Source: Cyclobacteriaceae bacterium
GTDB taxonomy: Bacteria; Bacteroidota; Bacteroidia; Cytophagales; Cyclobacteriaceae
NCBI GenBank assembly: GCA_025808415.1
Contig: CP075525.1
Coordinates: 2,775,501 to 2,839,500, forward strand
Direction: 5' to 3'
Length of the DNA: 64,000 nt
The notes beneath the pieces are model-generated. The model had not been told where the DNA came from. It worked only from the letters and a program-made list of their open reading frames with translations, and ran no database searches. A program made the position numbers and the translations under genes. Position 1 is the stretch's first letter; every line of letters begins with the position of its first letter. Below are positions 55,426-64,000 of this stretch, one piece after another.

Positions 55426-56736
55426 ATGAGTTCAATTGATTATACAAGCAAAATAATTGTCGGTATTTATTTATTTCTTGCCTGCCTGATAGCCTGTAGC
55501 CATACCAAAGAACCTGAACCCTCTCCTTCCATTCCCTTTAAAATACTTTCGATTGATCCAAACACTAACTACCAAACCATTGCCGGTTTTGGCGGAGCCA
55601 ATCAAATGTGGGGCACACAATTCCCCACAGCAAGCGATATCAAAAAAGCTTTCGGGACAGATGAGTCTGATCTTGGGTTAAGTATATTCCGGGTGCGTGT
55701 TGCATCCAACCCGAATGAATGGCCTTTGATTATAAATGTAATTAAGGAAGCAAAAAAGTATGGTGCTAAAATTCAGGCTTCTCCCTGGTCGCCCCCGGCT
55801 GCATTAAAAAGTAACAACAGCGACATTAGCGGGTATCTTCGTGAACAAAATTATGAAGCGTATGCCAATCACCTTAACGAATTTATTGCCTACATGGCCT
55901 CTCAAAATGCTAGCATAGATGTCATTTCGATTCAGAATGAACCTGACATTCAGGTGAGTTACGAGTCATGCGATTGGACCTCTGCTCAAATAAGAAACTT
56001 CCTTAAAAATTACGGGCATCTTATAAATACCAGGCTTGCCGCCCCTGAATCATTCAACTTCAATCAATCGTTTACCAATGACATTATAAACGATGATGAT
56101 GCTGCCGCAAATATCGATATTGTGGCTGGTCATATCTATGGTGGGGGCATGGCCCCTTTCCCGCTCGCAGAAGCAAAGGGGAAGGAAATCTGGATGACCG
56201 AATATTTGATGAACCTGAACACCGGAAATGCCGGGGGCCCGGCATGGGACTCTTACAGCGAAGAAGCTATCTGGGACGAGACGCTCCAAATGCTTAACAC
56301 AATTCACCAGTCCATGATGCATAACTGGAACGCTTACATTTGGTGGTATTTAAAGCGCTACTATTCTTTTATTGGCGATGGTACCAATGGAACCATTTCC
56401 GGTGATATCCTGAAAAGAGGTTATGCCTTTTCACATTTTTCAAAATTTGTTCGCCCGGGCTATATCCGTATAAAGACGGATTTCCAACAATCCAATGCAC
56501 TTATCTCTGCCTATAAAGGTGATGGGAAAATTGTTGTAGTCTTAATAAATCCGGGTGTCACTCCCGTTACCAACATCAGTCTGAAAGTTGCTGCAGAAAC
56601 TCCGGCATCAGCAACGCAGTATTTAAGTTCAGTTACACAAAACATAATTAAAACTACTATTCAGCCCCAAGATGGAAACCTGGTGCTATCACTAAGCCCT
56701 AAGAGCATAACCACCGTTGTGGTAGAGATTTTGTGA
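55426..56736 (+). CDS. GH30 glucuronoxylanase, lipoprotein
   Basis: A 436-residue enzyme of GH30, best fit to subfamily 8 (glucuronoxylan-specific endoxylanase). The lipobox LIACS follows the N-terminal hydrophobic stretch. The barrel starts IDPNTNYQTIAGFGGANQMWG, has the acid/base Glu in VISIQNEPDIQV and the nucleophile Glu in EIWMTEYLMNL, and the loop after strand 8 has WWYLKRYYSFIGDG, the region that contacts 4-O-methyl-glucuronic acid in family members. A C-terminal beta sandwich follows (SKFVRPGYIRIKT ...). It sits between two GH10 genes. Confidence 0.9.
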   Translation: MSSIDYTSKIIVGIYLFLACLIACSHTKEPEPSPSIPFKILSIDPNTNYQTIAGFGGANQMWGTQFPTASDIKKAFGTDESDLGLSIFRVRVASNPNEWPLIINVIKEAKKYGAKIQASPWSPPAALKSNNSDISGYLREQNYEAYANHLNEFIAYMASQNASIDVISIQNEPDIQVSYESCDWTSAQIRNFLKNYGHLINTRLAAPESFNFNQSFTNDIINDDDAAANIDIVAGHIYGGGMAPFPLAEAKGKEIWMTEYLMNLNTGNAGGPAWDSYSEEAIWDETLQMLNTIHQSMMHNWNAYIWWYLKRYYSFIGDGTNGTISGDILKRGYAFSHFSKFVRPGYIRIKTDFQQSNALISAYKGDGKIVVVLINPGVTPVTNISLKVAAETPASATQYLSSVTQNIIKTTIQPQDGNLVLSLSPKSITTVVVEIL

Positions 56737-56849
56737 AAACGATGAAGCAAACGTTCAACAGTTTAATTGAAAGCTTACTTACGCTAATTCTTTTCAAGTA
56801 TCAAATATTATTGACAGACAACCATAATGGTTAACTAATTAAATAAAAA

Positions 56850-57971
56850 ATGAAAACATTAAATCACTTTTTTGCCCCAATTTTATTAGGACTACTATTA
56901 ACTTTCTGTAACCAGAATAAAACAATAATAACCAGACCATCATTAAAAAGTGTCTTTACAAATGACTTCCTCATAGGAACAGCATTAAGCGCCAACCAGA
57001 TTGAAGAAAAAGATTCTGTGGCCGATGCGCTTATCCGCGAACAGTTTAATGTACTTACGGCAGAAAATATTATGAAAAGCATGTTTCTTCAGCCAGCCTG
57101 GGGGAAGTTTGATTTTACACTTGCCGATAAATTGGTTGAATACAGTAAAAAAAATAACATGGCTGTAGTGGGGCATACACTGATTTGGCACAGTCAGTTA
57201 CCTCGCTATGTTTACCGCATTACCGACAAAGATTCATTAAAGGATTTCTTTACCAACCACATCACAACAGTTGCCTCACGCTACGATGGAAAAATACTGG
57301 GATGGGATGTTGTAAACGAGGCCCTGAATGAAGATGGAACCATGCGCGGATCTATCTTCTATAAACTCTTAGGTGAAGATTATGTTACAGAAGCCTTTCG
57401 GCTAGCACAGCAGGCTGCTCCCAATACAGAATTATATTACAATGATTATAACATTGAACAGCCCAAAAAACGTGCAGGAGCCATCTCACTCATTAAAAAA
57501 ATACAAGAGGCAGGTGTTCGCATCGATGGGGTTGGCATACAAGGCCACTGGCACGCACGCAGGATTCCACTACAGGAAATTGAAGAAAGTATCGTGGAAT
57601 ATGCTTCGCTCGGTTTAAAAGTTATGATTACCGAACTCGATGTAGAGTTATTGCCCAGGAATTTCACAGGTGCTGATATTAGCGAACGCATGAAAATGAA
57701 AGATGACCCCACATTGAATCCTTATGTTTCAGGCTTGCCCGATAGTGTTCAACAGCAATTGGCCAACGATTATGAAGCCTTGTTTAAGTTATTTCTCAAG
57801 CACAAAGACAGCATAACACGCATAACCTTTTGGGGGGTAAACGATGGGCAAAGTTGGCTTAACGGCTGGCCCGCACCTGGCAGAACAAACTACCCCCTAC
57901 TGTTCGATAGAGAATTTAAACCGAAGCCAGCATTTTATAAAGTGATAGGAACCAAAGAAACTCTTAAGTAA
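56850..57971 (+). CDS. GH10 endo-1,4-beta-xylanase, lipoprotein
   Basis: A 373-residue xylanase with a lipobox (LLTFC) near residue 20 and no sorting domain, so anchored in the outer or periplasmic-facing membrane. GH10 marks: FNVLTAENIMKSMFLQPAWGKFDF, GHTLIWHSQLP, the acid/base Glu in GWDVVNEALNEDG, and the nucleophile Glu in VMITELDVELLP. This branch is like periplasmic xylanases that shorten imported oligosaccharides, complementing the T9SS-secreted GH10 upstream. Confidence 0.92.
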   Translation: MKTLNHFFAPILLGLLLTFCNQNKTIITRPSLKSVFTNDFLIGTALSANQIEEKDSVADALIREQFNVLTAENIMKSMFLQPAWGKFDFTLADKLVEYSKKNNMAVVGHTLIWHSQLPRYVYRITDKDSLKDFFTNHITTVASRYDGKILGWDVVNEALNEDGTMRGSIFYKLLGEDYVTEAFRLAQQAAPNTELYYNDYNIEQPKKRAGAISLIKKIQEAGVRIDGVGIQGHWHARRIPLQEIEESIVEYASLGLKVMITELDVELLPRNFTGADISERMKMKDDPTLNPYVSGLPDSVQQQLANDYEALFKLFLKHKDSITRITFWGVNDGQSWLNGWPAPGRTNYPLLFDREFKPKPAFYKVIGTKETLK

Positions 57972-57982
57972 CGGTACTTAGT

Positions 57983-58053
57983 CACTTGTGTGCATTAGGT
58001 GCTTTAGGGTTTTAGCGGTAAAACCAACACAACACAAAGCACTAAAACACTAA
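57983..58053. repeat. Intergenic inverted repeat with CACTAAA-type units
   Basis: The 139-base gap between GH10 and the GPH symporter has a perfect inner stem GGTTTTA-GCGG-TAAAACC (58008-58025) flanked by GTGCTTT (57999-58005) and AAAGCAC (58035-58041). The right side repeats AACACAAAGCACTAAAACAC, related to the element at 30984-31008. It could serve as terminator or RNA processing site; no T-run follows. Confidence 0.5.
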
Positions 58054-58110
58054 TTTTAATGAGTGTGCCAACTGTTACTTAACAAGTAAAAAATACCAAG
58101 GAAGATTTAT

Positions 58111-59565
58111 ATGACCACAAATCCACAAAAATTATCAGTTCTTGAAAAGGTCGGTTACAGCCTGGGCGATCTGGCCGCTAACCTGGTATTTCAAACGCTC
58201 ATCACCTACCTCGCTTACTTCTATACCGATATTTACAAACTGGAGCCTCAACATGCATCAGCCATAATGCTTGGTGTTGGTTTAGTAGCTGGCTTTGCTT
58301 TTAATCCAATTATAGGTGCCTTGGCCGACAGAACTCATTCCCGCTGGGGAAAATTTCGTCCGTGGATTTTATGGACGGCCATTCCACTTGGCGTAACCGC
58401 CCTATTAGCCTTCAGCACACCCAATTTTTCCTATACCGGAAAAGTAATTTATGCAACAATCACTTACACGTTGCTTTTACTATTATACGCTGCCAACAAC
58501 CTACCCTACTCTGCCTTAAGCGGAGTAATTACAGGTGATATGAAGGAACGCAACAGCATGTCGGCTTACCGGTTTGTTGCTGTAATGTTCGCACAGTTTT
58601 TTGTACAGGTATTTATGCTGCCCATCATCATTTCAGCCGGTGATGGCGATAAAGCCATCGGCATTGAAAAGGTAATGACGTGGCTGGCCGTTATCGGCAT
58701 GGCCATGTTGCTAATTACGTTTTTCACCACTAAAGAACGTATAGTGCCCAAGCCAGAACAAAAATCTACCCTTAAAGAAGACCTTGCCGATTTATCAAAA
58801 AACAAACCCTGGTTGATTATGCTGGTGTTGACAACGCTTGTATTTGTAACACTCGCCATGAAAGGAGGCTCCTATGTTTACTACTTCAATAATTACGTTG
58901 ACAAACAGACACTAACGGATTTTGTCAACCCTATACTAATAAGTCTTTCTGCAATTGGAGTTAACTTCTTTGGTGAAGACCCTGTGGCAGCAGGCTTTGG
59001 TTTATTCAATGCCGGGGGCATTATTTTTATGATCGTTGGCATTGGGCTATCCAAGCCACTGGCAGACAAATACGGTAAAAGAAACGTATTCGGTATCTGG
59101 CTGGTGATCTCCACGCTGTTCATTATGTTCTTTTACTTTTTTCCTCCACAATCCGTAAGCCTTATGTTTATTTCACAAATACTACACGGTTTCGCTTACG
59201 GGGTAACGATACCGCTGCTGTGGGCTATGATAGCCGATGTTGCCGACTACAGCGAATGGAAAAACAACCGCAGGGCTACAGCCATAATTTTTTCTGCCAT
59301 GATGGTGGGCTTAAAAATAGGATTGACCTTAGGTGGCGCAATACTTGCCTGGCTATTAGGAGTGTTCAATTATGTAGCCGGAGACGATGCAGTACAGCCT
59401 GCAACAGCCATACAAGGAATAAAGTTACTGGTAAGCATCTTTCCTTCCATTCCGTTTTTAATTGGTGCCGGACTGTTGTTCTTCTATGAAATCAATAAAA
59501 AAATGGAAGTGCAGATTGAAAGTGAGCTTAACGCGCGAAGAAAAATTTTGTCATCAATAAAATAA
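58111..59565 (+). CDS. GPH-family cation symporter for xylosides/oligosaccharides
   Basis: A 484-residue, twelve-helix symporter of the glycoside-pentoside-hexuronide:cation family in the MFS superfamily. The family N-terminus LSVLEKVGYSLGDLAANLVFQTLITYLAYFYTDIY is clear, as is ALADRTHSRWGKFRPWILW after helix 2 and the late MIADVADYSEWKNNRRATAIIFSAMMVGLKIG. In this position it should carry xylo-oligosaccharides or xylosides across the inner membrane to the cytoplasmic GH43 encoded 16 bases downstream. Confidence 0.93.
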   Translation: MTTNPQKLSVLEKVGYSLGDLAANLVFQTLITYLAYFYTDIYKLEPQHASAIMLGVGLVAGFAFNPIIGALADRTHSRWGKFRPWILWTAIPLGVTALLAFSTPNFSYTGKVIYATITYTLLLLLYAANNLPYSALSGVITGDMKERNSMSAYRFVAVMFAQFFVQVFMLPIIISAGDGDKAIGIEKVMTWLAVIGMAMLLITFFTTKERIVPKPEQKSTLKEDLADLSKNKPWLIMLVLTTLVFVTLAMKGGSYVYYFNNYVDKQTLTDFVNPILISLSAIGVNFFGEDPVAAGFGLFNAGGIIFMIVGIGLSKPLADKYGKRNVFGIWLVISTLFIMFFYFFPPQSVSLMFISQILHGFAYGVTIPLLWAMIADVADYSEWKNNRRATAIIFSAMMVGLKIGLTLGGAILAWLLGVFNYVAGDDAVQPATAIQGIKLLVSIFPSIPFLIGAGLLFFYEINKKMEVQIESELNARRKILSSIK

Positions 59566-59581
59566 CATAACATTAACCGCT

Positions 59582-60625
59582 ATGCCCGAAGATAGTATAG
59601 ACCATATGGATTTTAACGAGCTGAACCGCAAGGCTGTTTCACCACCTTTGATAACCCACATCTATACAGCCGATCCATCTGCCCATGTATTTGGCGGGAG
59701 AATTTACATTTATCCTTCGCACGATATAGAGTCAAACATTCCCTTTGATGATCTGGGTAGTCACTTCGCAATGGAAGACTACCATGTTATTTCCATGGAC
59801 ACCCCTGATGGTAAGGCAATCGATCACGGATGTGCATTACATATAAAAGATGTGCCCTGGGCCGAAAAACAAATGTGGGCACCGGATGCAACCGAAAAAG
59901 ATGGCACCTATTATTTATATTTTCCGGCAAAAGACTACGAAGGAATTTTTAGAATAGGTGTCGCAACCAGTAAATCACCTGTGGGTCCGTTCATCCCCCA
60001 AACACAACCCATCAAAAATAGCTTTTCAATTGACCCTGCTGTATTTAAAGACGATAATGGTAAATACTACATGTATTTTGGCGGCATCTGGGGTGGGCAA
60101 TTGCAACGTTGGCGAACCGGGACTTTTAAAGCCGAAGGTGAAGGGCCATTGGCACACTTACCCAAGGATAATGAGCCTGCCTTATGCGCAAAAGTGGCCA
60201 GGCTTTCCGATGATTTATTGGAGTTTGCCGAAACACCCAAATATGTTGTCATTACCGATGTAAATGGTGAACCCCTTTTATCAGGAGATAATGCCCGAAG
60301 GTTTTTCGAAGCCAGCTGGATGCACAAGCACAACGGAAAATATTATTTCTCCTACTCCACAGGCGATACGCATTTTATATGTTATGCCATTGGCGATAAC
60401 CCCTATGGCCCCTTCAAATATGCAGGCAGAATTCTTCATCCGGTAGTTGGCTGGACCTCCCACCACTCCATTGTAAAGTTTAACGATAAGTGGTACCTGT
60501 TCTATCACGACTCCAGTCTATCGAAAGGCGTTACTCACTTACGCAGCATTAAGGTTACAGAATTGCATCATAATGATGACGGGACCATTCGGGAAATTTT
60601 TCCATACCACTACACCTTAAAGTAA
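59582..60625 (+). CDS. GH43 beta-xylosidase / arabinofuranosidase
   Basis: A 347-residue five-bladed propeller enzyme without signal peptide, hence cytoplasmic. The GH43 catalytic base Asp is in IYTADPSAHVFGGRIYIYPS, the pKa-tuning Asp in SFSIDPAVFKDDNGKYYMYFGG, and the acid Glu in FFEASWMHKHNGKYYFSYSTG. WAPDATEKDGTYYLYFPAKD is another family block. It likely releases xylose (or arabinose) from short oligosaccharides brought in by the adjacent symporter; the exact specificity is open. Confidence 0.92.
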   Translation: MPEDSIDHMDFNELNRKAVSPPLITHIYTADPSAHVFGGRIYIYPSHDIESNIPFDDLGSHFAMEDYHVISMDTPDGKAIDHGCALHIKDVPWAEKQMWAPDATEKDGTYYLYFPAKDYEGIFRIGVATSKSPVGPFIPQTQPIKNSFSIDPAVFKDDNGKYYMYFGGIWGGQLQRWRTGTFKAEGEGPLAHLPKDNEPALCAKVARLSDDLLEFAETPKYVVITDVNGEPLLSGDNARRFFEASWMHKHNGKYYFSYSTGDTHFICYAIGDNPYGPFKYAGRILHPVVGWTSHHSIVKFNDKWYLFYHDSSLSKGVTHLRSIKVTELHHNDDGTIREIFPYHYTLK

Positions 60626-60626
60626 C

Positions 60627-62549
60627 ATGAACCGATCAACTTATTTCGTTTTATTTATTGTTTTACATTCCTTCGTATTATCGGCACAGGTAAAACTACC
60701 ACGCATAATAAGCGATGGCGCAATTTTGCAACGCGATACCGAACTAAAAATATGGGGTTGGGCTTCTGCTGGTGAAAAGATTGAGTTGACCTTCCGTACC
60801 AAAAAATTCAGAACACAAGCCGATGCCTCCGGGAACTGGATTATCAAACTTCCTAAACAACCTGCCGGTGGCCCCTTTGATATGACTTTCAAAGGCAAAA
60901 ACGAAATTACCGTAAAGAATATACTCTTCGGTGATGTTTGGTTCTGCAGCGGGCAGAGCAATATGGTGCACCAGATGAACATCCATGATGTGACCTACGC
61001 CAAAGATATTGCAGAAGCTAACTACCCTGAAATAAGACAGTTTCTTGTTCCTGCACGCAATAACCTGCAAGGACCTGAAACGGATTTACCCGGTGGTTCA
61101 TGGCAAGAAGCTGTTGGAGAAAACGTGCGACCATTTTCAGCAGTAGCATTTTTCTTTGCACGAAAAATCTATGCGAAATACAAAGTGCCCATTGGGCTAA
61201 TCAATGCCAGTATTGGTGGTACACCCATTGAAGCATGGACAAGTGAAGAAGGACTGAAAGATTTTACGGAAATAATCAAGACTATCCAGCAAAACAAAGA
61301 CACAGCTTATGTGAATACAGTTAACAGAACTGCTGCCGCGGCTGCCAACAGGCCAAAACAAGAAACAGATTTAGGACTGTTGGCCAATCCTAAATGGTAC
61401 GATGTTACCTACCAACCAAAAAGTTGGCGTAATATTAATATACCAGGGTATTGGGAAGATCAGGGGCTAAAAGACCTGAATGGCGTAGTGTGGTACCGGA
61501 AGGAAATTGACGTACCAGTATCCATGACAGGAAAAATGGCTAAAATTTTTCTGGGAAGAATTGTTGATTCCGATGTACTGTACATCAACGGCAAGCAGGT
61601 TGGTAATACTACTTATCAATATCCACAAAGACGGTATACGGTACCAGCCGATGTATTGAAGCCGGGTAAAAATATTTTTGTCATTCGGGTAACCAATCAA
61701 GCCGGCAAAGGTGGATTCGTACCCGATAAACCTTATTGCCTGTTTACCGATAAGGACACCATTGACTTAAAAGGATACTGGCAATATAAAGTGGGCGATG
61801 TGTTTGCACCACGCCCCCCTAGCCCTCCTTCCATTGCTGCACAAAATCAACCTACAGCACTATACAATGCCATGGTATCACCAATTATCCAGTATGCTGT
61901 TAAAGGTATACTTTGGTACCAGGGCGAGAGCAATGCCGGACGACCGGAAGAATATGCAAAGCTGTTACCGGCTTTAATTACTGACTGGAGAGACAAATGG
62001 AAACAACCCAACACACCTTTTATCTATGCACAACTTCCTGGGTTTATGGAATACAACTACCTGCCATCAGAAAGCAACTGGGCTAAACTGCGAGAGTCGC
62101 AACGTAAAGCTTTATCCGTCCCCAACACAGCCATGACGGTAAACATCGACCTTGGTGAGTGGAATGATATTCACCCCGACAATAAGAAAGATGTTGGCGA
62201 GCGAATGGCACTTGCCGCATTAAAAATTGCTTACCGCGAAAATATTGTCCATTCAGGCCCCATTTATAAGGAAGCAACTATTGAGGGTAATCAAATCACC
62301 ATATCCTTTAACCATATAGGAAGTGGTTTGATTACAAACGATGGTGAAACGCTCCGCGAGTTTGCGATTGCCGGTGCAGATAAAAAATTTGTTTGGGCCA
62401 ATGCAAAAATTGACGGAGACAAAATAATTATCTGGAGCGACTCCATTTCAAATCCAGCATACGTACACTATGCCTGGGCTGATAATCCTGATGTAAACCT
62501 TTACAATAAAGAAGGGCTACCGGCTTCACCCTTCTCAACCGAAAAATAA
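60627..62549 (+). CDS. Secreted SGNH acetylesterase (sialate O-acetylesterase family)
   Basis: A 640-residue exported esterase, signal peptide ending near LSAQ (residue 20). SGNH blocks: the nucleophile serine in DVWFCSGQSNMVHQM near residue 110, the late GILWYQGESNAG, and the Asp-His pair in EWNDIHPDNKKDVGERMALAA. Between about 245 and 375 a GH2-like jelly roll is inserted (KSWRNINIPGYWEDQGLKDLNGVVWYRKEIDVP). The annotation name is sialate 9-O-acetylesterase, but in a xylan locus acetyl-xylan or acetylated oligosaccharides are the likelier substrates. It starts two bases after the GH43 stop. Confidence 0.88.
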   Translation: MNRSTYFVLFIVLHSFVLSAQVKLPRIISDGAILQRDTELKIWGWASAGEKIELTFRTKKFRTQADASGNWIIKLPKQPAGGPFDMTFKGKNEITVKNILFGDVWFCSGQSNMVHQMNIHDVTYAKDIAEANYPEIRQFLVPARNNLQGPETDLPGGSWQEAVGENVRPFSAVAFFFARKIYAKYKVPIGLINASIGGTPIEAWTSEEGLKDFTEIIKTIQQNKDTAYVNTVNRTAAAAANRPKQETDLGLLANPKWYDVTYQPKSWRNINIPGYWEDQGLKDLNGVVWYRKEIDVPVSMTGKMAKIFLGRIVDSDVLYINGKQVGNTTYQYPQRRYTVPADVLKPGKNIFVIRVTNQAGKGGFVPDKPYCLFTDKDTIDLKGYWQYKVGDVFAPRPPSPPSIAAQNQPTALYNAMVSPIIQYAVKGILWYQGESNAGRPEEYAKLLPALITDWRDKWKQPNTPFIYAQLPGFMEYNYLPSESNWAKLRESQRKALSVPNTAMTVNIDLGEWNDIHPDNKKDVGERMALAALKIAYRENIVHSGPIYKEATIEGNQITISFNHIGSGLITNDGETLREFAIAGADKKFVWANAKIDGDKIIIWSDSISNPAYVHYAWADNPDVNLYNKEGLPASPFSTEK

Positions 62550-62604
62550 AACTGTGTGCTAAGTTTTAAAGCCGGACCACAGCCACACTTTAATCAAACA
62601 AACA

Positions 62605-64000
62605 TTATCCGGCTACACCAAGCGGTGAGAAATAAACGAAAATCATGATAATAAGCACAACAACAACAAAAGACAGTAAAATATCGGTTTTGTTGTAGCT
62701 CGATTTTGAAATGGCACGGTCTTCAGCCACGGTTGTGGCAAAAGTTAACCCTTTAATCTGTTCTTCTGATGGTTTTTCAGTTAACAAACTTACGCCCACC
62801 ATTACCACAACAGAAAAGACAAATAGTGAGATGCAGAAATACAGGAAATTAAGATTTGCAAATTCGTACAAAAATCCTGTTAACGAGCTCTTGTTCAGTT
62901 CAAGGAATATCCGCAGCGCCCCAATAATGGCACCACTAACCAATACAGTCATTGCACCCTTTGCGTTAATGCGTTTATAGAATAAGCCCAGTATAAATAC
63001 CGAAGCAATTGGAGGAGCGAGGTACGATTGCACACTTTGTAAATACTGGTACAGCACACCTGAAATTCCACTCATTACCGGAATCCACAAAATTCCAAGT
63101 GCTACCACAACACCAGTTGCAACCCTGCCTACTAAAACAAGATTCTTTTCAGAAGTTTCAGGTTTAATTTTTTTGTAGATGTCCATAGTAAATAATGTAG
63201 AACAAGAGTTGAATACAGATGCCAGCGAACTCATCAACGCGGCCAATAACCCCCCGGCAATTAAACCTTTCAATCCGGTTGGCAAAAGTGTTTTAACCAG
63301 TGTAGGAAATGCACTATCAGCACTGGTTAGTTCAATTTTTCCTTGTGCTGCCAGGGCGGTAGCGATCAAACCCGGAATCAAGAAGATGAAAAATGGAAAC
63401 AATTTAAGGTAGGCCGCGAAAATAGTTCCGCGCCTTGCCTCGGTTTCATTCTTTGCAGTAAGGCAACGCTGAACAATATACTGATCAGTACACCAGTACC
63501 ACACCCCTACAATAGGTGAGGCAAACAAAATACCAGCCCAGGGAAAATCGGGGTGGCTGAGGGGTGGAAACATGTTGAGCTTTTCTTTAGGTGCTGACGC
63601 GATCATGGCATCCCAACCGCCTAATTCCGATAATCCAATCAACGTCAGTATCAGAGATCCTATTATCAATAATACTGCCTGAAGGGCTTCCGTGTAAACA
63701 ACCGCGCGCATACCCCCCAACACGGTATAAACCCCGGTAAGTATTACCAATACAAATGCACTGGTCCAGAAATCAAAACCCATGAATGTGGCAATAACAA
63801 CAGCACCTGCGTAAACCGTTACCGAAACTTTTGTAAGTACATAACTTAGCAATGACACCACCGACAAAAACCAGCGTGCAGAAGAATTATACCTGCGCTC
63901 CAGAAATTCCGGCATCGTAAACACACCGCTTCTTATATAAAATGGGATAAACACCCAACCCAACAATAATACGATCCACGAGTGCAGTTCATAATGCCCC
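62605..64000 (-). CDS. Sodium:solute symporter (SSS family), 5' end outside window
   Basis: The frame is open from its stop at 62605 to the window edge at 64000, giving 465 residues of a membrane protein; the start lies beyond. The visible part begins HYELHSWIVLLLGWVFIPFYIRSGVFTMPEFLERRYNSSARWF and has the SSS blocks GGMRAVVYTEALQAVLL, WCTDQYIVQRCLTAKNETEARRGTIFAAYLKLFPFFIFLIPGLIA and GLKGLIAGGLLAALMSSLASVFNSCSTLFTMDIY. This is the SGLT-like group of Bacteroidota sugar symporters. It converges on the acetylesterase with 55 bases between. Sugar specificity is unknown. Confidence 0.92.
   Translation of the reverse strand, partial: GHYELHSWIVLLLGWVFIPFYIRSGVFTMPEFLERRYNSSARWFLSVVSLLSYVLTKVSVTVYAGAVVIATFMGFDFWTSAFVLVILTGVYTVLGGMRAVVYTEALQAVLLIIGSLILTLIGLSELGGWDAMIASAPKEKLNMFPPLSHPDFPWAGILFASPIVGVWYWCTDQYIVQRCLTAKNETEARRGTIFAAYLKLFPFFIFLIPGLIATALAAQGKIELTSADSAFPTLVKTLLPTGLKGLIAGGLLAALMSSLASVFNSCSTLFTMDIYKKIKPETSEKNLVLVGRVATGVVVALGILWIPVMSGISGVLYQYLQSVQSYLAPPIASVFILGLFYKRINAKGAMTVLVSGAIIGALRIFLELNKSSLTGFLYEFANLNFLYFCISLFVFSVVVMVGVSLLTEKPSEEQIKGLTFATTVAEDRAISKSSYNKTDILLSFVVVVLIIMIFVYFSPLGVAG

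Noticed and set aside
1..64000. CRISPR array, prophage, insertion sequence, rRNA
   Set aside because: No regularly spaced direct repeats, integrase, transposase, phage structural genes or rRNA segments were seen on either strand.

Overview
The window is a piece of a Bacteroidota chromosome, most likely order Cytophagales. The evidence is secreted proteins with type IX secretion (T9SS) type A and type B sorting domains, a cytophagalysin-type M43 protease, a SusC/SusD pair, TAnnTTTG-like -7 promoter elements, a tRNA gene without encoded CCA, and lineage-typical versions of DnaG and Mrp. No rRNA, prophage, insertion sequence or CRISPR array is visible, and no stretch longer than about 300 bases lacks a gene.

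Region 1 (1-30,900) is mostly housekeeping: rpsF-rpsR-rplI with promoter and terminator, a GSCFA/DUF1287/DUF255 trio, a VapBC-like toxin-antitoxin pair inserted in front of priA, surE, ribBA, dnaG, an Mrp-Nfu iron-sulfur pair, ddl with a PASTA protein, an M50 protease-HAD pair, one tRNA(CAT), several large T9SS-secreted proteins, and an ABC exporter divergent from a TesA-like esterase (the same neighbourhood as tesA-ybbA-ybbP in Enterobacteria).

Region 2 (31,000-38,000) is accessory: an alpha/beta hydrolase whose nucleophile motif is altered, an MFS transporter, an ABA4-like membrane protein preceded by a perfect TTGAT-N4-ATCAA palindrome, a cluster of unknown lipoprotein and beta-barrel proteins, and DUF1295/DUF2177 membrane proteins.

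Region 3 (38,000-64,000) is a glucuronoxylan/uronate utilisation island. Leftward genes kdgK-eda-dctPQM (hexuronate end of the Entner-Doudoroff route plus a TRAP transporter) are divergent from uxaA. Leftward xylA-xylB are divergent from a polysaccharide utilisation operon: susC, susD, a TIG/CBM-like lipoprotein, GH10 with a T9SS tail, GH30 glucuronoxylanase lipoprotein, GH10 lipoprotein, GPH symporter, GH43, and an SGNH acetylesterase. It ends against a partial SSS symporter. Near-identical LacI-type palindromes lie in both divergent promoter regions, which suggests that one regulator, not in this window, joins pentose and uronate catabolism. The inferred flow is: surface xylanases cut xylan, SusCD imports oligomers, the periplasmic or lipoprotein enzymes and acetylesterase trim them, GPH/SSS/TRAP carry products across the inner membrane, GH43 releases xylose, XylAB makes xylulose-5-phosphate, and UxaA-KdgK-Eda handle the uronate branch.

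I found no clearly new defence or mobile system. The less ordinary signals are the shared operators, a TRAP large permease with an extra two-helix insertion, metal- or cluster-ligand loss in DnaG and Mrp, a swapped nucleophile motif in a hydrolase, an odd tRNA T-loop, and several intergenic palindromic repeats.
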